Positions 7,901 through 15,295 of a stretch of DNA of 64,000 bases are shown in pieces. Below the pieces are notes generated by a model, which saw nothing but the letters and a program-made list of their open reading frames with translations, was not told the DNA's origin and made no database searches. The position numbers and the translations under genes were made by a program. Where the stretch lies: the NCBI RefSeq assembly GCF_004402405.1, contig NZ_SOFE01000007.1:1-64000 (forward strand). The letters run 5' to 3'. This DNA is from Cryobacterium levicorallinum (lineage in GTDB: Bacteria; Actinomycetota; Actinomycetes; Actinomycetales; Microbacteriaceae). Position 1 is the stretch's first letter, and every line of letters starts with the position of its first letter.

Positions 7901-9665
7901 TGCCGAAGGCTGCCGAGTTCTCGATCTCCTCGAGCGAGACAACGTCGGCGTCGAGGGCGTTGATGGCCGCGACGATCTTCGCCTGCTGGCGTTCGAAGTT
8001 GACAGTGTTTGCGGCGCCGCGGGCGTCGCATCCGCTGCGCACGGTTATCGGGTTCCCGGCCCGGTCGCTGTAGTACGAGCAGCCAACGAGGGAATCACCG
8101 ACGGTGGAGAAGTAGTTCAAGACGTTGAAGCTTGCCAGACGGATGTCCCCTCCCACGTCTTCGGGAGCCTCCGTGCGGGTATTGGCGAACGTGGCCGGCT
8201 GGACCGTGGCGGCGTTTGCCGCGGTGAGCGCCGTGGTGGGCTGGAATTTCCACGCGGAGTTGCGGTAGTCCAAGATCACGGGCTTGGTGAAGGTCACGGC
8301 CGCACCGATGCGCAGCGGGTCAGCGACGGTGAGGTACGGAACTGGGGTTCCCTGGTTGGTGTTGGAGAGGTAGTTCGTGCTCGCACCGTCGTCGAGGGTC
8401 ACGGCGCGTGCGGCGTTGGCCGCGATGGCCGCCGTGTACTCGGCCGAGCCGGGCAGTGCTGTCACGGTCGGGTTCACCAGCGGCGTCGTTCCGGCGGCGA
8501 GGCCGATCTCGGCGTACTGGTTGGTTGTGTAGTTGTTGGTGACGGTGTAATCACCCTGGGGCGCGATGAGCATGCCCTCGAGGGTTTCCCGCTGCGCCTC
8601 GCTGGTCGGCAGCGACACCGTGACCGGTGTCGGCAAGGCTACGTCGGTGCCCGCGAGCTGGGTGACATCGTCAACGGTGCTGAAGGTGACCTCGGTCAAG
8701 CCGAAGAACTCCACGACGGTTCCGACGACCTGCACGTGGTCGCCGATCTTCACGTCGGCGGTGGCCGAGTTGGAGTACGCGAAGACGCCGTGCGAAGCGG
8801 TGTGGCTGGCGAAGTCGATATCGCCGCCGGTCCCTGAGGCCTGCAGGTAGAAGCCGTTGAAGCCGCCAGTCGGGTAGGCGGCCGTCACGACGCCGGACGT
8901 CTTGACGACCGTTCCGGCCAGCGGGCTCGTATCGGTCGTTCCCTGGATCGCGTTGATCGCAGTCAGCTCGGCGGGCACCGGGGTTGGGTCAGGGTCGGGT
9001 TCTGGGTCGACCGGGCTGCCGGTCTCGCCCGCCGTGTTTGTCGGCGTTGGAGTGGCCGAGCTGAAGTCGGCGGCGTTGACATCGGTGTCAATGAAGTTCG
9101 TGCGGTTCACCGAGGTGGTGACGGATGCGTTGGCTGCGGCCGTTCCCTCGTAGGTGTTCGAGCTGCCGTAACCGATCAGGTCGAGTATCTCGGGCTGCCC
9201 GGTGAGCGAGCCGATGGCGGGCGCAGACAGCGCTGCGGACTGGTTGGCGAAGAAGATCGTGCCGGAGCCGGCGGCAAAGGAGATGCCGGAGGCGGCATCC
9301 GCTTCTGGGAGCGACGCGCCATTTGTCGCGTTCGAGCCGCCCTGTACGAGGTAGTAGCCTCCGGCGGCGATGGTGCCGGTCAAAGCGAGGACCGAGGTCG
9401 GATTCGACGTCGAGCCCGACGCGCGATACTGAATCGACGTGCCGTCGAGCGAGACGTCGGCGTTGGTCGGGTTGTACAGCTCGACGAACTTGTTCAGGTA
9501 GGTCGCACCCGAGCTGCCCCCGTTCAGGTAGGCCTCGTTGATGACGACTCCGGTGCCGGCGGTGTTGGCGCTGGCCGGTATGGCAATGATCGGAGCGGCC
9601 GCGAGGCTTACCCCCAGAAGTGTGGCGAAAACCAGCCTCGAACGGCTGCGAACGGCGGATGACAT
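4929..9665 (-). CDS. Secreted bifunctional nuclease / 5'-nucleotidase (ExeM/NucH-like plus UshA-like)
   Basis: About 1578 aa, secreted. The order is: signal peptide (about 1-34), a lamin-tail domain (GVVINEAYLNGG...), an OB-fold segment near residues 235-345, and an endonuclease/exonuclease/phosphatase domain near 500-835 (LASFNVLNY, SLEEIEN, HFKSKG, TGDFNAYD, SSDHDP). Next come a calcineurin-like metallophosphatase near 845-1110 (INDFHGRID, SDGDNIGAS, GNHEFD, GHTHK), the 5'-nucleotidase C-terminal domain (about 1145-1340) and Ig-like tail domains. It should cleave extracellular DNA and then strip phosphate from nucleotides. ATG at 9665 is chosen because AGGAGA lies just upstream; another in-frame ATG is at 9677. 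There is no LPXTG motif. A candidate PHO box lies upstream. Confidence 0.88.
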   Translation of the reverse strand: MSSAVRSRSRLVFATLLGVSLAAAPIIAIPASANTAGTGVVINEAYLNGGSSGATYLNKFVELYNPTNADVSLDGTSIQYRASGSTSNPTSVLALTGTIAAGGYYLVQGGSNATNGASLPEADAASGISFAAGSGTIFFANQSAALSAPAIGSLTGQPEILDLIGYGSSNTYEGTAAANASVTTSVNRTNFIDTDVNAADFSSATPTPTNTAGETGSPVDPEPDPDPTPVPAELTAINAIQGTTDTSPLAGTVVKTSGVVTAAYPTGGFNGFYLQASGTGGDIDFASHTASHGVFAYSNSATADVKIGDHVQVVGTVVEFFGLTEVTFSTVDDVTQLAGTDVALPTPVTVSLPTSEAQRETLEGMLIAPQGDYTVTNNYTTNQYAEIGLAAGTTPLVNPTVTALPGSAEYTAAIAANAARAVTLDDGASTNYLSNTNQGTPVPYLTVADPLRIGAAVTFTKPVILDYRNSAWKFQPTTALTAANAATVQPATFANTRTEAPEDVGGDIRLASFNVLNYFSTVGDSLVGCSYYSDRAGNPITVRSGCDARGAANTVNFERQQAKIVAAINALDADVVSLEEIENSAAFGKDRDDALANLVNALNAAVGSTAWAFAASPTELPANEDVIRTAFIYKVGTVETVGGSKILTGSAAFSNARQPLAQAFQLVGDTNSSFLAIVNHFKSKGSGTGVDADMNDGQGASNASRVNQATALVAFAADLTASTGIDRVFLTGDFNAYDLEDPIRVITDAGYINQGAKTGEYSYAFGGTVGSLDHVFASPEADATVNDVDIWNINSVESVALEYSRYNNNVTDFYIADAYRSSDHDPVVLGLNLVAPTSVELNLLNINDFHGRIDANTVKFAGTIEQLRAEYGDANSLFLSDGDNIGASLFASASQNDQPTIDVLNALDLAASGVGNHEFDQGFADLGARVADAANFDYLGANVYNAGTETPAMQEYALIDVTGVMVGVIGAVTEETPSLVSPNGIASLSFGDPVAAVNRVAAQLTDGDPANGEADVLIAEYHEGAGAGIPDGATLEQELAAGGAFASIVNDTSAEVDAIFTGHTHKQYAWDAQVPGAADGVTRPVLQTGSYGENIGQVVLSFDVASGDTTTVKNRNVARSTVADADLVAAYPRVAEVQAITNAALAEAAIQGNVPVGSVTADITRACLGGVAPCAENRMAPSTLGTLVANSLRASLADPTIGGAEIGVVNPGGMRADLSLSPDGVVTYAEANAVLPFLNNLWTTSLTGAQFKTVLEQQWQTNADGTIPSRPFLQLGLSDNVNYTFDASRDAGSRITGIWIDGAQIDAAQSYRIGSFNFLLTGGDNFREFTKGTDTRDSGLVDRDAWISYIQANSPLSPSFKASQASITGAPTAAVSPGDTITFTVGSLNLTSLGAPKNTQLTLSWSGTDVGTASVDSTGAAIVTVTVPADAVASSVLEMTAVESGTIVRLAVAVTVSTEPGDAPTAAPAKDLTKKLRNAIDTDRNSYRAGDTVAVEVGASHAGEYVSVWAYDKKKAANLGGWLLVSAEGTVSVTLADGLKHGKYSVSAQNADGDVIGWTNVTVDHSKKAPKPPKPGHR

Positions 9666-9758
9666 GGATCTCCTCATTCATTGAACGATGGTCGTCTCAT
9701 TGCACCCAGGGTCTTGCTCCCCGTGGAGTGGTTCCGGCCGGTGCAATAGTTCGCAGCC

Positions 9759-9787
9759 TAGTGACGGGCGGTGTCCGGGGGGTGAAC
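9759..9787 (-). promoter_or_regulatory. Candidate PHO box upstream of the nuclease/nucleotidase gene
   Basis: On the minus strand GTTCACC-CCCC, GGACACC-GCCC and GTCACTA follow each other at an exact 11-bp period. This resembles the actinobacterial PhoP direct-repeat site (units like GTTCACC spaced 4 nt). It ends about 94 nt before the chosen start codon. The first unit matches well, the second moderately and the third weakly. Confidence 0.4.
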
Positions 9788-9877
9788 TCCGCGCATTTCG
9801 CTCGTATGCGCAGCAGAAATCGGCGCCCCGCAGCACAGATAGCCGCGATCGAGCCGGTCACGCAGAATTCCGCCGGT

Positions 9878-10426
9878 TCAGGAACGAGTCAGGCGCTTCA
9901 CCATGCGGGTGTTGCCGAGTGTGTTCGGCTTCACCCGTGCCAGGTCGAGAAACTCCGCGACGCCCTCATCGGGAGACCGCACGAGCTCGGCGTAGATGGC
10001 CGGATCGACGGTTTCGGTACCCATGTCGCTGAAGCCGTTGCGGGTGAAGAAGCCCACCTCGAACGTCAGGCAGAACAGTCGGCTCAAGCCGAGGTCGCGG
10101 GCATCCGCTTCGAGGCGTTGCATCATAGTGTAGCCGACGCCGTGGCCGAGCCAGTTTGCGTCGACGGCGAGGGTTCGCACCTCGCCAAGGTCTTCCCACA
10201 TGACGTGCAGGGCGCCGCAGCCGATCAGCTTCCCTGAGGAGTCAACGGCCACCCGAAATTCCTGCACCGCCTCGTAGAACACGACGCGGTCCTTGCCGAG
10301 CAGGATGCGCTGCTGCACGAGCGGTTCGACCAGCGCTTCAATGCCGGGAACGTCACTGGTGCGGGCGCGGCGCACCGAATACTCCAGTTCGGGTTGTTCC
10401 GGCTCCCTCTGCTGCAATACGGTCAC
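9878..10426 (-). CDS. Amino-acid N-acetyltransferase (short N-acetylglutamate synthase-like, GNAT)
   Basis: A 182-aa GNAT protein. The core strand-loop with VRTLAVDANWLGHGVGYTMM carries the acetyl-CoA pyrophosphate-binding loop (Q/R-x-x-G-x-G/A variant: GHGVG). The end VGFFTRNGFSD is typical of the actinobacterial short N-acetylglutamate synthases (ArgA-type, as in Rv2747), which acetylate glutamate as the first step of arginine synthesis. It lies 344 bp downstream of clpC on the same strand, with the clpC terminator in between, so it probably has its own promoter. The specific substrate is inferred from overall resemblance. Confidence 0.75.
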   Translation of the reverse strand: MTVLQQREPEQPELEYSVRRARTSDVPGIEALVEPLVQQRILLGKDRVVFYEAVQEFRVAVDSSGKLIGCGALHVMWEDLGEVRTLAVDANWLGHGVGYTMMQRLEADARDLGLSRLFCLTFEVGFFTRNGFSDMGTETVDPAIYAELVRSPDEGVAEFLDLARVKPNTLGNTRMVKRLTRS

Positions 10427-10590
10427 GCCTATCGGCCCCTCTCGTGGCTAAATCAGGATCAAACCACCAGTCTAGGGATCGTGCCGCGGGATTCCGCCGC
10501 CGCCGCCGCCCGCCACCCCCGTCCCTTCTGAATTGGCCCCCACTTTTCGCCCCCACCAGAACGGATGCCCCGTCCAGCCGCCCTCTCCCC

Positions 10591-10687
10591 GCGCATAACT
10601 CCTGCAAATTGTGGCGGCCCCGGCCGGCCACCCCCGGAAAGACGCGGAAGTTGGCTGGAAGCCACAGAAATTGCAGGAGTTATGCGC
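10591..10687. repeat. Long inverted repeat with 17-bp perfect arms
   Basis: GCGCATAACTCCTGCAA at 10591-10607 is repeated in perfect inverse at 10671-10687. Imperfect pairing extends inward (GTGGC with GCCAC) around a GC-rich loop of about 50 nt. It lies between the clpC terminator and the acetyltransferase gene. It could be a folded RNA or a dispersed palindromic repeat. Confidence 0.6.
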
Positions 10688-10712
10688 GCCAGCCGGTGCT
10701 GGGGGAACGGAA

Positions 10713-10742
10713 AAGGCCCGGCAGACGAATCTGCCGGGCCTT
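10713..10742 (-). terminator. Intrinsic terminator of clpC
   Basis: AAGGCCCGGCAGA and TCTGCCGGGCCTT form a 13-bp stem with a 4-nt loop, followed on the minus strand by TTTT. It lies about 30 nt after the clpC stop codon. Confidence 0.8.
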
Positions 10743-10770
10743 CTGCCGCTGAACTAGCGCGGGGTGAAAC

Positions 10771-13296
10771 CTAGTCGCTCGTGATCGCCAAGTCGGGGGT
10801 GGCCGGACCGGTGCCGACGGCGGCTGCGGTGTTCACTCCGACGCCGACCGAATCTGCCCGGGTCGTCGTGGTGAAGACGAGCTTGCCCTCGACGAAGTCC
10901 ACGTGCACGTGGTCTCCGGCGTTGAGCTCGCCCTGAAGGATCTTCTCCGACAGGCGGTCCTCCACCTCGCGCTGGATGGCGCGGCGCAGCGGACGAGCAC
11001 CGAGCGTCGGGTCGAATCCGACCTCGATCAGGTGTTCCTTGGCCGCAAGGGCGACTTCGACGGTCATGTCGCGGTCGAGCAGACGCAAGCCGAGACGTTT
11101 GATGAACAGGTCGACGATCTGCAGCAGCTCGGGCTTGGTCAGCTGCGGGAACACGATGATCTCGTCCACGCGGTTGAGGAACTCGGGCTTGAAGTGCTTC
11201 TTCAGCTCGTCCTTGACCTTGCCGGCCATGCGCTCGTACCCGGTGGTGGTGTCGCCTTCCAGTTGGAAGCCGACCGGTCCGCCCGAGATGTCCTTGGTGC
11301 CGAGGTTGGTAGTCATGATGATGACGGTGTTCTTGAAGTCGACGACGCGACCCTGACCATCCGTCAACCGGCCCTCTTCCAGAATCTGGAGCAGGGAGTT
11401 GAAGATGTCAGGGTGAGCCTTTTCGATCTCGTCGAACAGCACCACGGAGAACGGCTTGCGCCGCACCTTCTCGGTGAGCTGGCCACCCTCTTCGAAGCCG
11501 ACGAATCCGGGAGGCGCACCGAACAGTCGCGACACGGTGTGCTTCTCGCCGTACTCACTCATGTCGAGCGAGATCATGGCGGCCTCGTCGTCGAACAAGA
11601 ACTCGGCGAGCGCCTTGGCGAGCTCGGTCTTGCCGACACCGGTGGGACCGGCGAAGACGAAGGATCCGGAGGGACGCTTCGGGTCCTTCAGGCCGGCACG
11701 GGTACGACGGATGGTCTTGGCGAGCGCCGAGATGGCCTCTTCCTGACCGATGACGCGCTGGTGCAGTGCCTTTTCCATGAAGACGAGCCGCGAGGACTCT
11801 TCCTCGGTGAGCTTGAACACCGGAATGCCGGTGGCCTGGGCCAGAACCTCGGCGATCAGGCCTTCGTCGACCACCGCGGTGGTCTTGACGTCGCCGGACT
11901 TCCACTTCTTCTCCAGGCGCAGACGCTCGCCGAGGAGGTTCTTCTCCTCGTCGCGCAGGCCGGCGGCCTTCTCGAAGTCCTGCTCCTCAATGGCGAGTTC
12001 CTTGGCGGCACGAACCACGGCGATTTTCTCGTCGAATTCCCGCAGCTCCGGCGGGCTCGACAGGATTGACAGGCGCAGGCGAGCGCCAGCCTCGTCGATC
12101 AGGTCGATGGCTTTGTCGGGCAGGAACCGGTCGGAGACGTAGCGGTCGGCGAGGTTCGCCGCGGCTACGAGGGCACCGTCGGTGATGGATACCTTGTGGT
12201 GCGCTTCATAGCGGTCGCGCAGTCCCTTGAGGATATTGATGGTGTGCGGCAGCGACGGCTCGTTCACCTGGATGGACTGGAAGCGGCGCTCGAGGGCGGC
12301 ATCCTTCTCGAAGTGCTTGCGGTACTCGTCGAGGGTGGTCGCGCCGATGGTCTGCAGCTCACCACGGGCCAGCAACGGCTTGAGAATGGATGCGGCATCG
12401 ATGGCGCCCTCGGCGGCACCCGCACCAACCAGGGTGTGGATCTCGTCGATGAAGACGATAATGTCGCCGCGGGTGCGGATCTCCTTGGTGACCTTTTTCA
12501 GGCGCTCTTCGAAGTCACCGCGGTAGCGGCTGCCGGCGATGAGCGAGCCGAGGTCGAGCGAGTAGAGCTGCTTGTCCTTGAGTGTCTCGGGCACATCGCC
12601 CTTGACGATCGCTTGGGCGAGCCCCTCGACGACGGCGGTCTTGCCGACGCCGGGCTCACCGATCAGCACGGGGTTGTTCTTGGTGCGACGCGAGAGGATC
12701 TGCATGACCCGCTCGATTTCTTTCTCGCGCCCGATGACCGGGTCGAGTTTGTTGTCGCGGGCCATCTGGGTGAGGTTGCGGCCGAACTGGTCGAGCACCT
12801 GGCTGCCGGCCGTGTTGGCCGCCTGCTCGTTGGCGCCGACCGCGACCTGCTCCTTGCCCTGGTAACCGGAGAGGAGCTGGATGACCTGCTGGCGCACGCG
12901 GTTGAGGTCGGCGCCGAGCTTGACGAGAACCTGGGCGGCAACGCCCTCGCCCTCGCGAATGAGGCCGAGCAGGATGTGCTCCGTGCCGATGTAGTTGTGG
13001 CCGAGCTGCAGCGCTTCGCGCAGGCTCAGCTCGAGAACCTTCTTCGCCCGCGGCGTGAAGGGAATGTGGCCGGTGGGCTGCTGCTGCCCCTGGCCAATGA
13101 TGTCTTGTACCTGCTCGCGCACGGCATCCAGCGAGATGCCGAGGCTCTCCAGAGCCTTCGCGGCGACGCCTTCACCCTCGTGAATCAGCCCGAGCAGAAT
13201 GTGCTCGGTGCCGATGTAGTTGTGGTTGAGCATCTTGGCCTCTTCCTGGGCCAAAACGACGACGCGACGAGCTCGGTCGGTAAATCTCTCAAACAT
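10771..13296 (-). CDS. clpC: ATP-dependent Clp protease ATPase subunit ClpC
   Basis: An 841-aa class I AAA+ unfoldase that feeds substrates to ClpP. Two Clp-N repeats fill residues 1-145. The first ATPase has Walker A GEPGVGKT near residue 215; the UVR-containing middle domain follows ([19 protein letters not shown]). The second ATPase has Walker A GPTGVGKT near residue 550, and the GPVGFQLEG segment resembles the ClpP-docking VGF loop. Length and order match mycobacterial/corynebacterial ClpC1. A ClgR-type operator lies about 80 nt upstream of the start, so proteolytic-stress induction is likely. Confidence 0.97.
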   Translation of the reverse strand: MFERFTDRARRVVVLAQEEAKMLNHNYIGTEHILLGLIHEGEGVAAKALESLGISLDAVREQVQDIIGQGQQQPTGHIPFTPRAKKVLELSLREALQLGHNYIGTEHILLGLIREGEGVAAQVLVKLGADLNRVRQQVIQLLSGYQGKEQVAVGANEQAANTAGSQVLDQFGRNLTQMARDNKLDPVIGREKEIERVMQILSRRTKNNPVLIGEPGVGKTAVVEGLAQAIVKGDVPETLKDKQLYSLDLGSLIAGSRYRGDFEERLKKVTKEIRTRGDIIVFIDEIHTLVGAGAAEGAIDAASILKPLLARGELQTIGATTLDEYRKHFEKDAALERRFQSIQVNEPSLPHTINILKGLRDRYEAHHKVSITDGALVAAANLADRYVSDRFLPDKAIDLIDEAGARLRLSILSSPPELREFDEKIAVVRAAKELAIEEQDFEKAAGLRDEEKNLLGERLRLEKKWKSGDVKTTAVVDEGLIAEVLAQATGIPVFKLTEEESSRLVFMEKALHQRVIGQEEAISALAKTIRRTRAGLKDPKRPSGSFVFAGPTGVGKTELAKALAEFLFDDEAAMISLDMSEYGEKHTVSRLFGAPPGFVGFEEGGQLTEKVRRKPFSVVLFDEIEKAHPDIFNSLLQILEEGRLTDGQGRVVDFKNTVIIMTTNLGTKDISGGPVGFQLEGDTTTGYERMAGKVKDELKKHFKPEFLNRVDEIIVFPQLTKPELLQIVDLFIKRLGLRLLDRDMTVEVALAAKEHLIEVGFDPTLGARPLRRAIQREVEDRLSEKILQGELNAGDHVHVDFVEGKLVFTTTTRADSVGVGVNTAAAVGTGPATPDLAITSD

Positions 13297-13373
13297 ATGA
13301 TCGCTCCCTTGGCGCCAGGGCAGTTGGTGCCGTTACATCGAGAATAACCAGCCTGCGCCGCCCGCGGGCGTTT

Positions 13374-13391
13374 GTTCGCCGTAGGCGTGAT
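13374..13391 (-). promoter_or_regulatory. ClgR-type operator upstream of clpC
   Basis: On the clpC coding strand, ATCACGCCTACGGCGAAC matches every position of the ClgR consensus WNNWCGCYNANRGCGWWS as I recall it from Corynebacterium. It starts about 95 nt before the clpC ATG. ClgR activates clp genes in actinobacteria. No clgR gene is in the window. Confidence 0.6.
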
Positions 13392-13404
13392 ACGCGCAGC
13401 GTGA

Positions 13405-13439
13405 CGGATGCTGCGCGCTGGGCCCGCGCGCAGCATCCG
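13405..13439. terminator. Perfect 14-bp hairpin after the cardiolipin synthase gene
   Basis: CGGATGCTGCGCGC pairs perfectly with GCGCGCAGCATCCG around a 7-nt loop. It begins 12 nt after the cls stop codon on the minus strand. There is no T-run. The arms contain the over-represented word AAGCGGATGC/GCATCCGCTT discussed in the findings. Its role may be transcript termination or protection. Confidence 0.5.
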
Positions 13440-13451
13440 CTTGACCGGGCG

Positions 13452-14915
13452 CTACTGCACGGCGGAAGTGAGCCGGGCGAGGTTGTCGAGGATGGTAGAG
13501 CGCAGCGGCTGCTTGCGCCACTCCTCGAGGGTCAACTCGCGACTGTTCAAACGGTTCTCATCCTCCATCGCCCGGAGGTTGCGCACGAACGACCGGCCGC
13601 GCACCATGAGCGAGACCTCCATGTTGAGGCTGAAGGAGCGCTGGTCCATATTGCTCGAGCCGACGACGGCGACCTCATCGTCGATCGTGAAGTGCTTGGC
13701 GTGCAGAATGTACGGCGCCTTGTACATGTAGATGTGCACGCCGGCGGTCAGCAATTCCTCATAGTACGAGCGCTGGGCGTGATAAACCACGGCCTGGTCG
13801 CCGATCTCCGAGACGAACAGCTCAACGCGAAGCCCTCGCTGCACGGCGGTCGTGATGGCGTACATGATCGATTCGTCCGGCACGAAGTACGGGCTCGTGA
13901 TGATGATGCGGTCCTGCGCGTAGTAGAGCAACGCGAGAAACAGGCGCAGGTTGTTCTCACCCTTGAACCCCGGGCCGCTCGGCACGACCTGGCAGTCGAG
14001 GGCATCGGTCACCGGCCGCGGATGCACCGGCTCAATGTCACGAGTGAGCAGCTCATTGGTTTCGCTGTACCAGTCGGTAATGAAGATGGCGTTGAGCCCC
14101 GACACGATCGGGCCTTCCAGCCGGGTCATGAAGTCTTTCCACTTCAGACCCCGACGAATGTTCTTACGCATGTTGTAGGTGCGGTCGATGATGTTCTGCG
14201 ACCCCATGAAGCCGACCAGGCCGTCGACGATGAGCAGCTTGCGGTGGTTGCGCAGGTCGGGTCGCTGCCATTTACCCTTGAACGGCTGCACCGGAAGCAT
14301 GAGTTCCCAGTCGATACCGGCATCCGTCAGCCGTTTCTTGGTCTGGCGAAAACCCGGCTTGCGCATTGATTGGATATGGTCCATTAGCACGCGCACGCTG
14401 ACCCCGCGCCGGTGCGCCCGCTCGAGGGCGTCGAAGAACGGCGCGGTGGTGTGGTCGAGCGAGAGAATGTAGAACTCGACGTGCACGTATTTCTTGGCCA
14501 GGTCGATGTCGGCAATCATCGTGTCGAACGACAGCTGATAGTCGTTGATCAGGCTCGCGGTGTTGTCGCCGACGAGCGGCATCGCCCCGAGGTTGCGGTT
14601 GAGTTCAACGACCGATTCTAGCCAGCTGGGCCACGGGTGGTCGCGGCGCACGAGCTCCATGCCCTCGGTGCTGCCCTGGATGAACTGGTTGATCTCATCC
14701 TGCATCAATCGGCGCTTCTTCGGCAGGGTGCGGTAGCCGATCAGCAGAAAGAGCAGCACGCCGAGGTACGGGATGAAGAAAATGGTCAGCAACCAGGCCA
14801 TGCCCGACATCGGGCGGCGGTTGCGAGGGACCACGATGATGGCCACGACGCGCACGGAAAAGTCGACGATCAGGGCCAGCAGAACGGTGATGGTCAGGCC
14901 GTCGATGCCGAACAT
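13452..14915 (-). CDS. cls: Cardiolipin synthase, PLD family
   Basis: 487 aa. Two N-terminal transmembrane helices (about 5-25 and 35-58) are followed by two phospholipase D domains with HKD motifs HRKLLIVDG near residue 225 and HAKHFTIDD near residue 408. The protein should transfer a phosphatidyl group between two phosphatidylglycerols to make cardiolipin at the inner face of the membrane. It is preceded by a 59-aa membrane ORF ending 7 nt before its ATG, so the two are probably co-transcribed. Confidence 0.93.
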   Translation of the reverse strand: MFGIDGLTITVLLALIVDFSVRVVAIIVVPRNRRPMSGMAWLLTIFFIPYLGVLLFLLIGYRTLPKKRRLMQDEINQFIQGSTEGMELVRRDHPWPSWLESVVELNRNLGAMPLVGDNTASLINDYQLSFDTMIADIDLAKKYVHVEFYILSLDHTTAPFFDALERAHRRGVSVRVLMDHIQSMRKPGFRQTKKRLTDAGIDWELMLPVQPFKGKWQRPDLRNHRKLLIVDGLVGFMGSQNIIDRTYNMRKNIRRGLKWKDFMTRLEGPIVSGLNAIFITDWYSETNELLTRDIEPVHPRPVTDALDCQVVPSGPGFKGENNLRLFLALLYYAQDRIIITSPYFVPDESIMYAITTAVQRGLRVELFVSEIGDQAVVYHAQRSYYEELLTAGVHIYMYKAPYILHAKHFTIDDEVAVVGSSNMDQRSFSLNMEVSLMVRGRSFVRNLRAMEDENRLNSRELTLEEWRKQPLRSTILDNLARLTSAVQ

Positions 14916-14921
14916 TGGTAC

Positions 14922-15101
14922 TTAGGTGGTCGGTTTGTCGAGACCGAGCCGGGCGCGTTCTTCGGCTTCGATTTGGGCGTACACCTTACGTTCGGTGCGG
15001 TCGGCGCGCAGGATTGAGCGCATCAGCATCCAGAAGATGAGGCCAAGCGCAATGGTGGGCACGACCGAAAAGAGCGCGTTACCCCAGAAGTTCTCAATCA
15101 C
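14922..15101 (-). CDS. Small membrane protein (59 aa)
   Basis: The GTG at 15101 opens a 59-aa frame: MIENFWGNALFSVVPTIALG, a hydrophobic helix to about residue 28, then a charged cytoplasmic tail rich in Arg, Glu and Lys ending in LDKPTT. It stops 7 nt before cls, implying translational coupling. A GGGGG run lies just upstream of the start. Single-helix proteins of this size are frequent in Microbacteriaceae at this locus; the function is unknown. Confidence 0.65.
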   Translation of the reverse strand: MIENFWGNALFSVVPTIALGLIFWMLMRSILRADRTERKVYAQIEAEERARLGLDKPTT

Positions 15102-15135
15102 ACCCCCAGACTACGCGTAAAGGCTGGTGAAGCCC

Positions 15136-15282
15136 CTACTTGGTCAGGATGCCGTAGATTCCGCTGCCGAGAAAATACACGCCGACGCCGACGACGATCA
15201 CCCAGATCGCGATGCGGTTCATCGACGGCGGTTTGCGCCCGCCCTTGTCGGGCTCTAATTCGTCTTTGGGGAGATAGCTCAT
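15136..15282 (-). CDS. Small membrane protein (48 aa)
   Basis: The ATG at 15282 opens a 48-aa frame: a Lys/Asp/Glu-rich N-terminus (SYLPKDELEPDKGGRK) followed by one transmembrane helix (IAIWVIVVGVGVYFLGSGIYG) near the C-terminus. It lies 13 nt after the lysS stop codon on the same strand, so it is probably the next cistron. I do not recognise the family. Confidence 0.6.
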   Translation of the reverse strand: MSYLPKDELEPDKGGRKPPSMNRIAIWVIVVGVGVYFLGSGIYGILTK

Positions 15283-15295
15283 GAGTACCTACTAA

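Larger units (their letters stand above)
10427..10770. other. Intergenic region between clpC and the acetyltransferase gene (344 bp)
   Basis: No convincing gene is seen. The gap contains the clpC terminator (10713-10742) and a long inverted repeat (10591-10687) described separately. The segment 10440-10590 is C-rich without a recognisable structure and presumably holds the promoter of the acetyltransferase gene. Confidence 0.6.

Noticed and set aside
6471-8837. Long plus-strand open frame opposite the nuclease gene
   Set aside because: It mirrors a high-GC coding strand, lacks domains, and the minus-strand protein is fully explained by known families.
10903-13347. Long plus-strand frames opposite clpC
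   Set aside because: Antisense shadows of a conserved gene with no recognisable protein.
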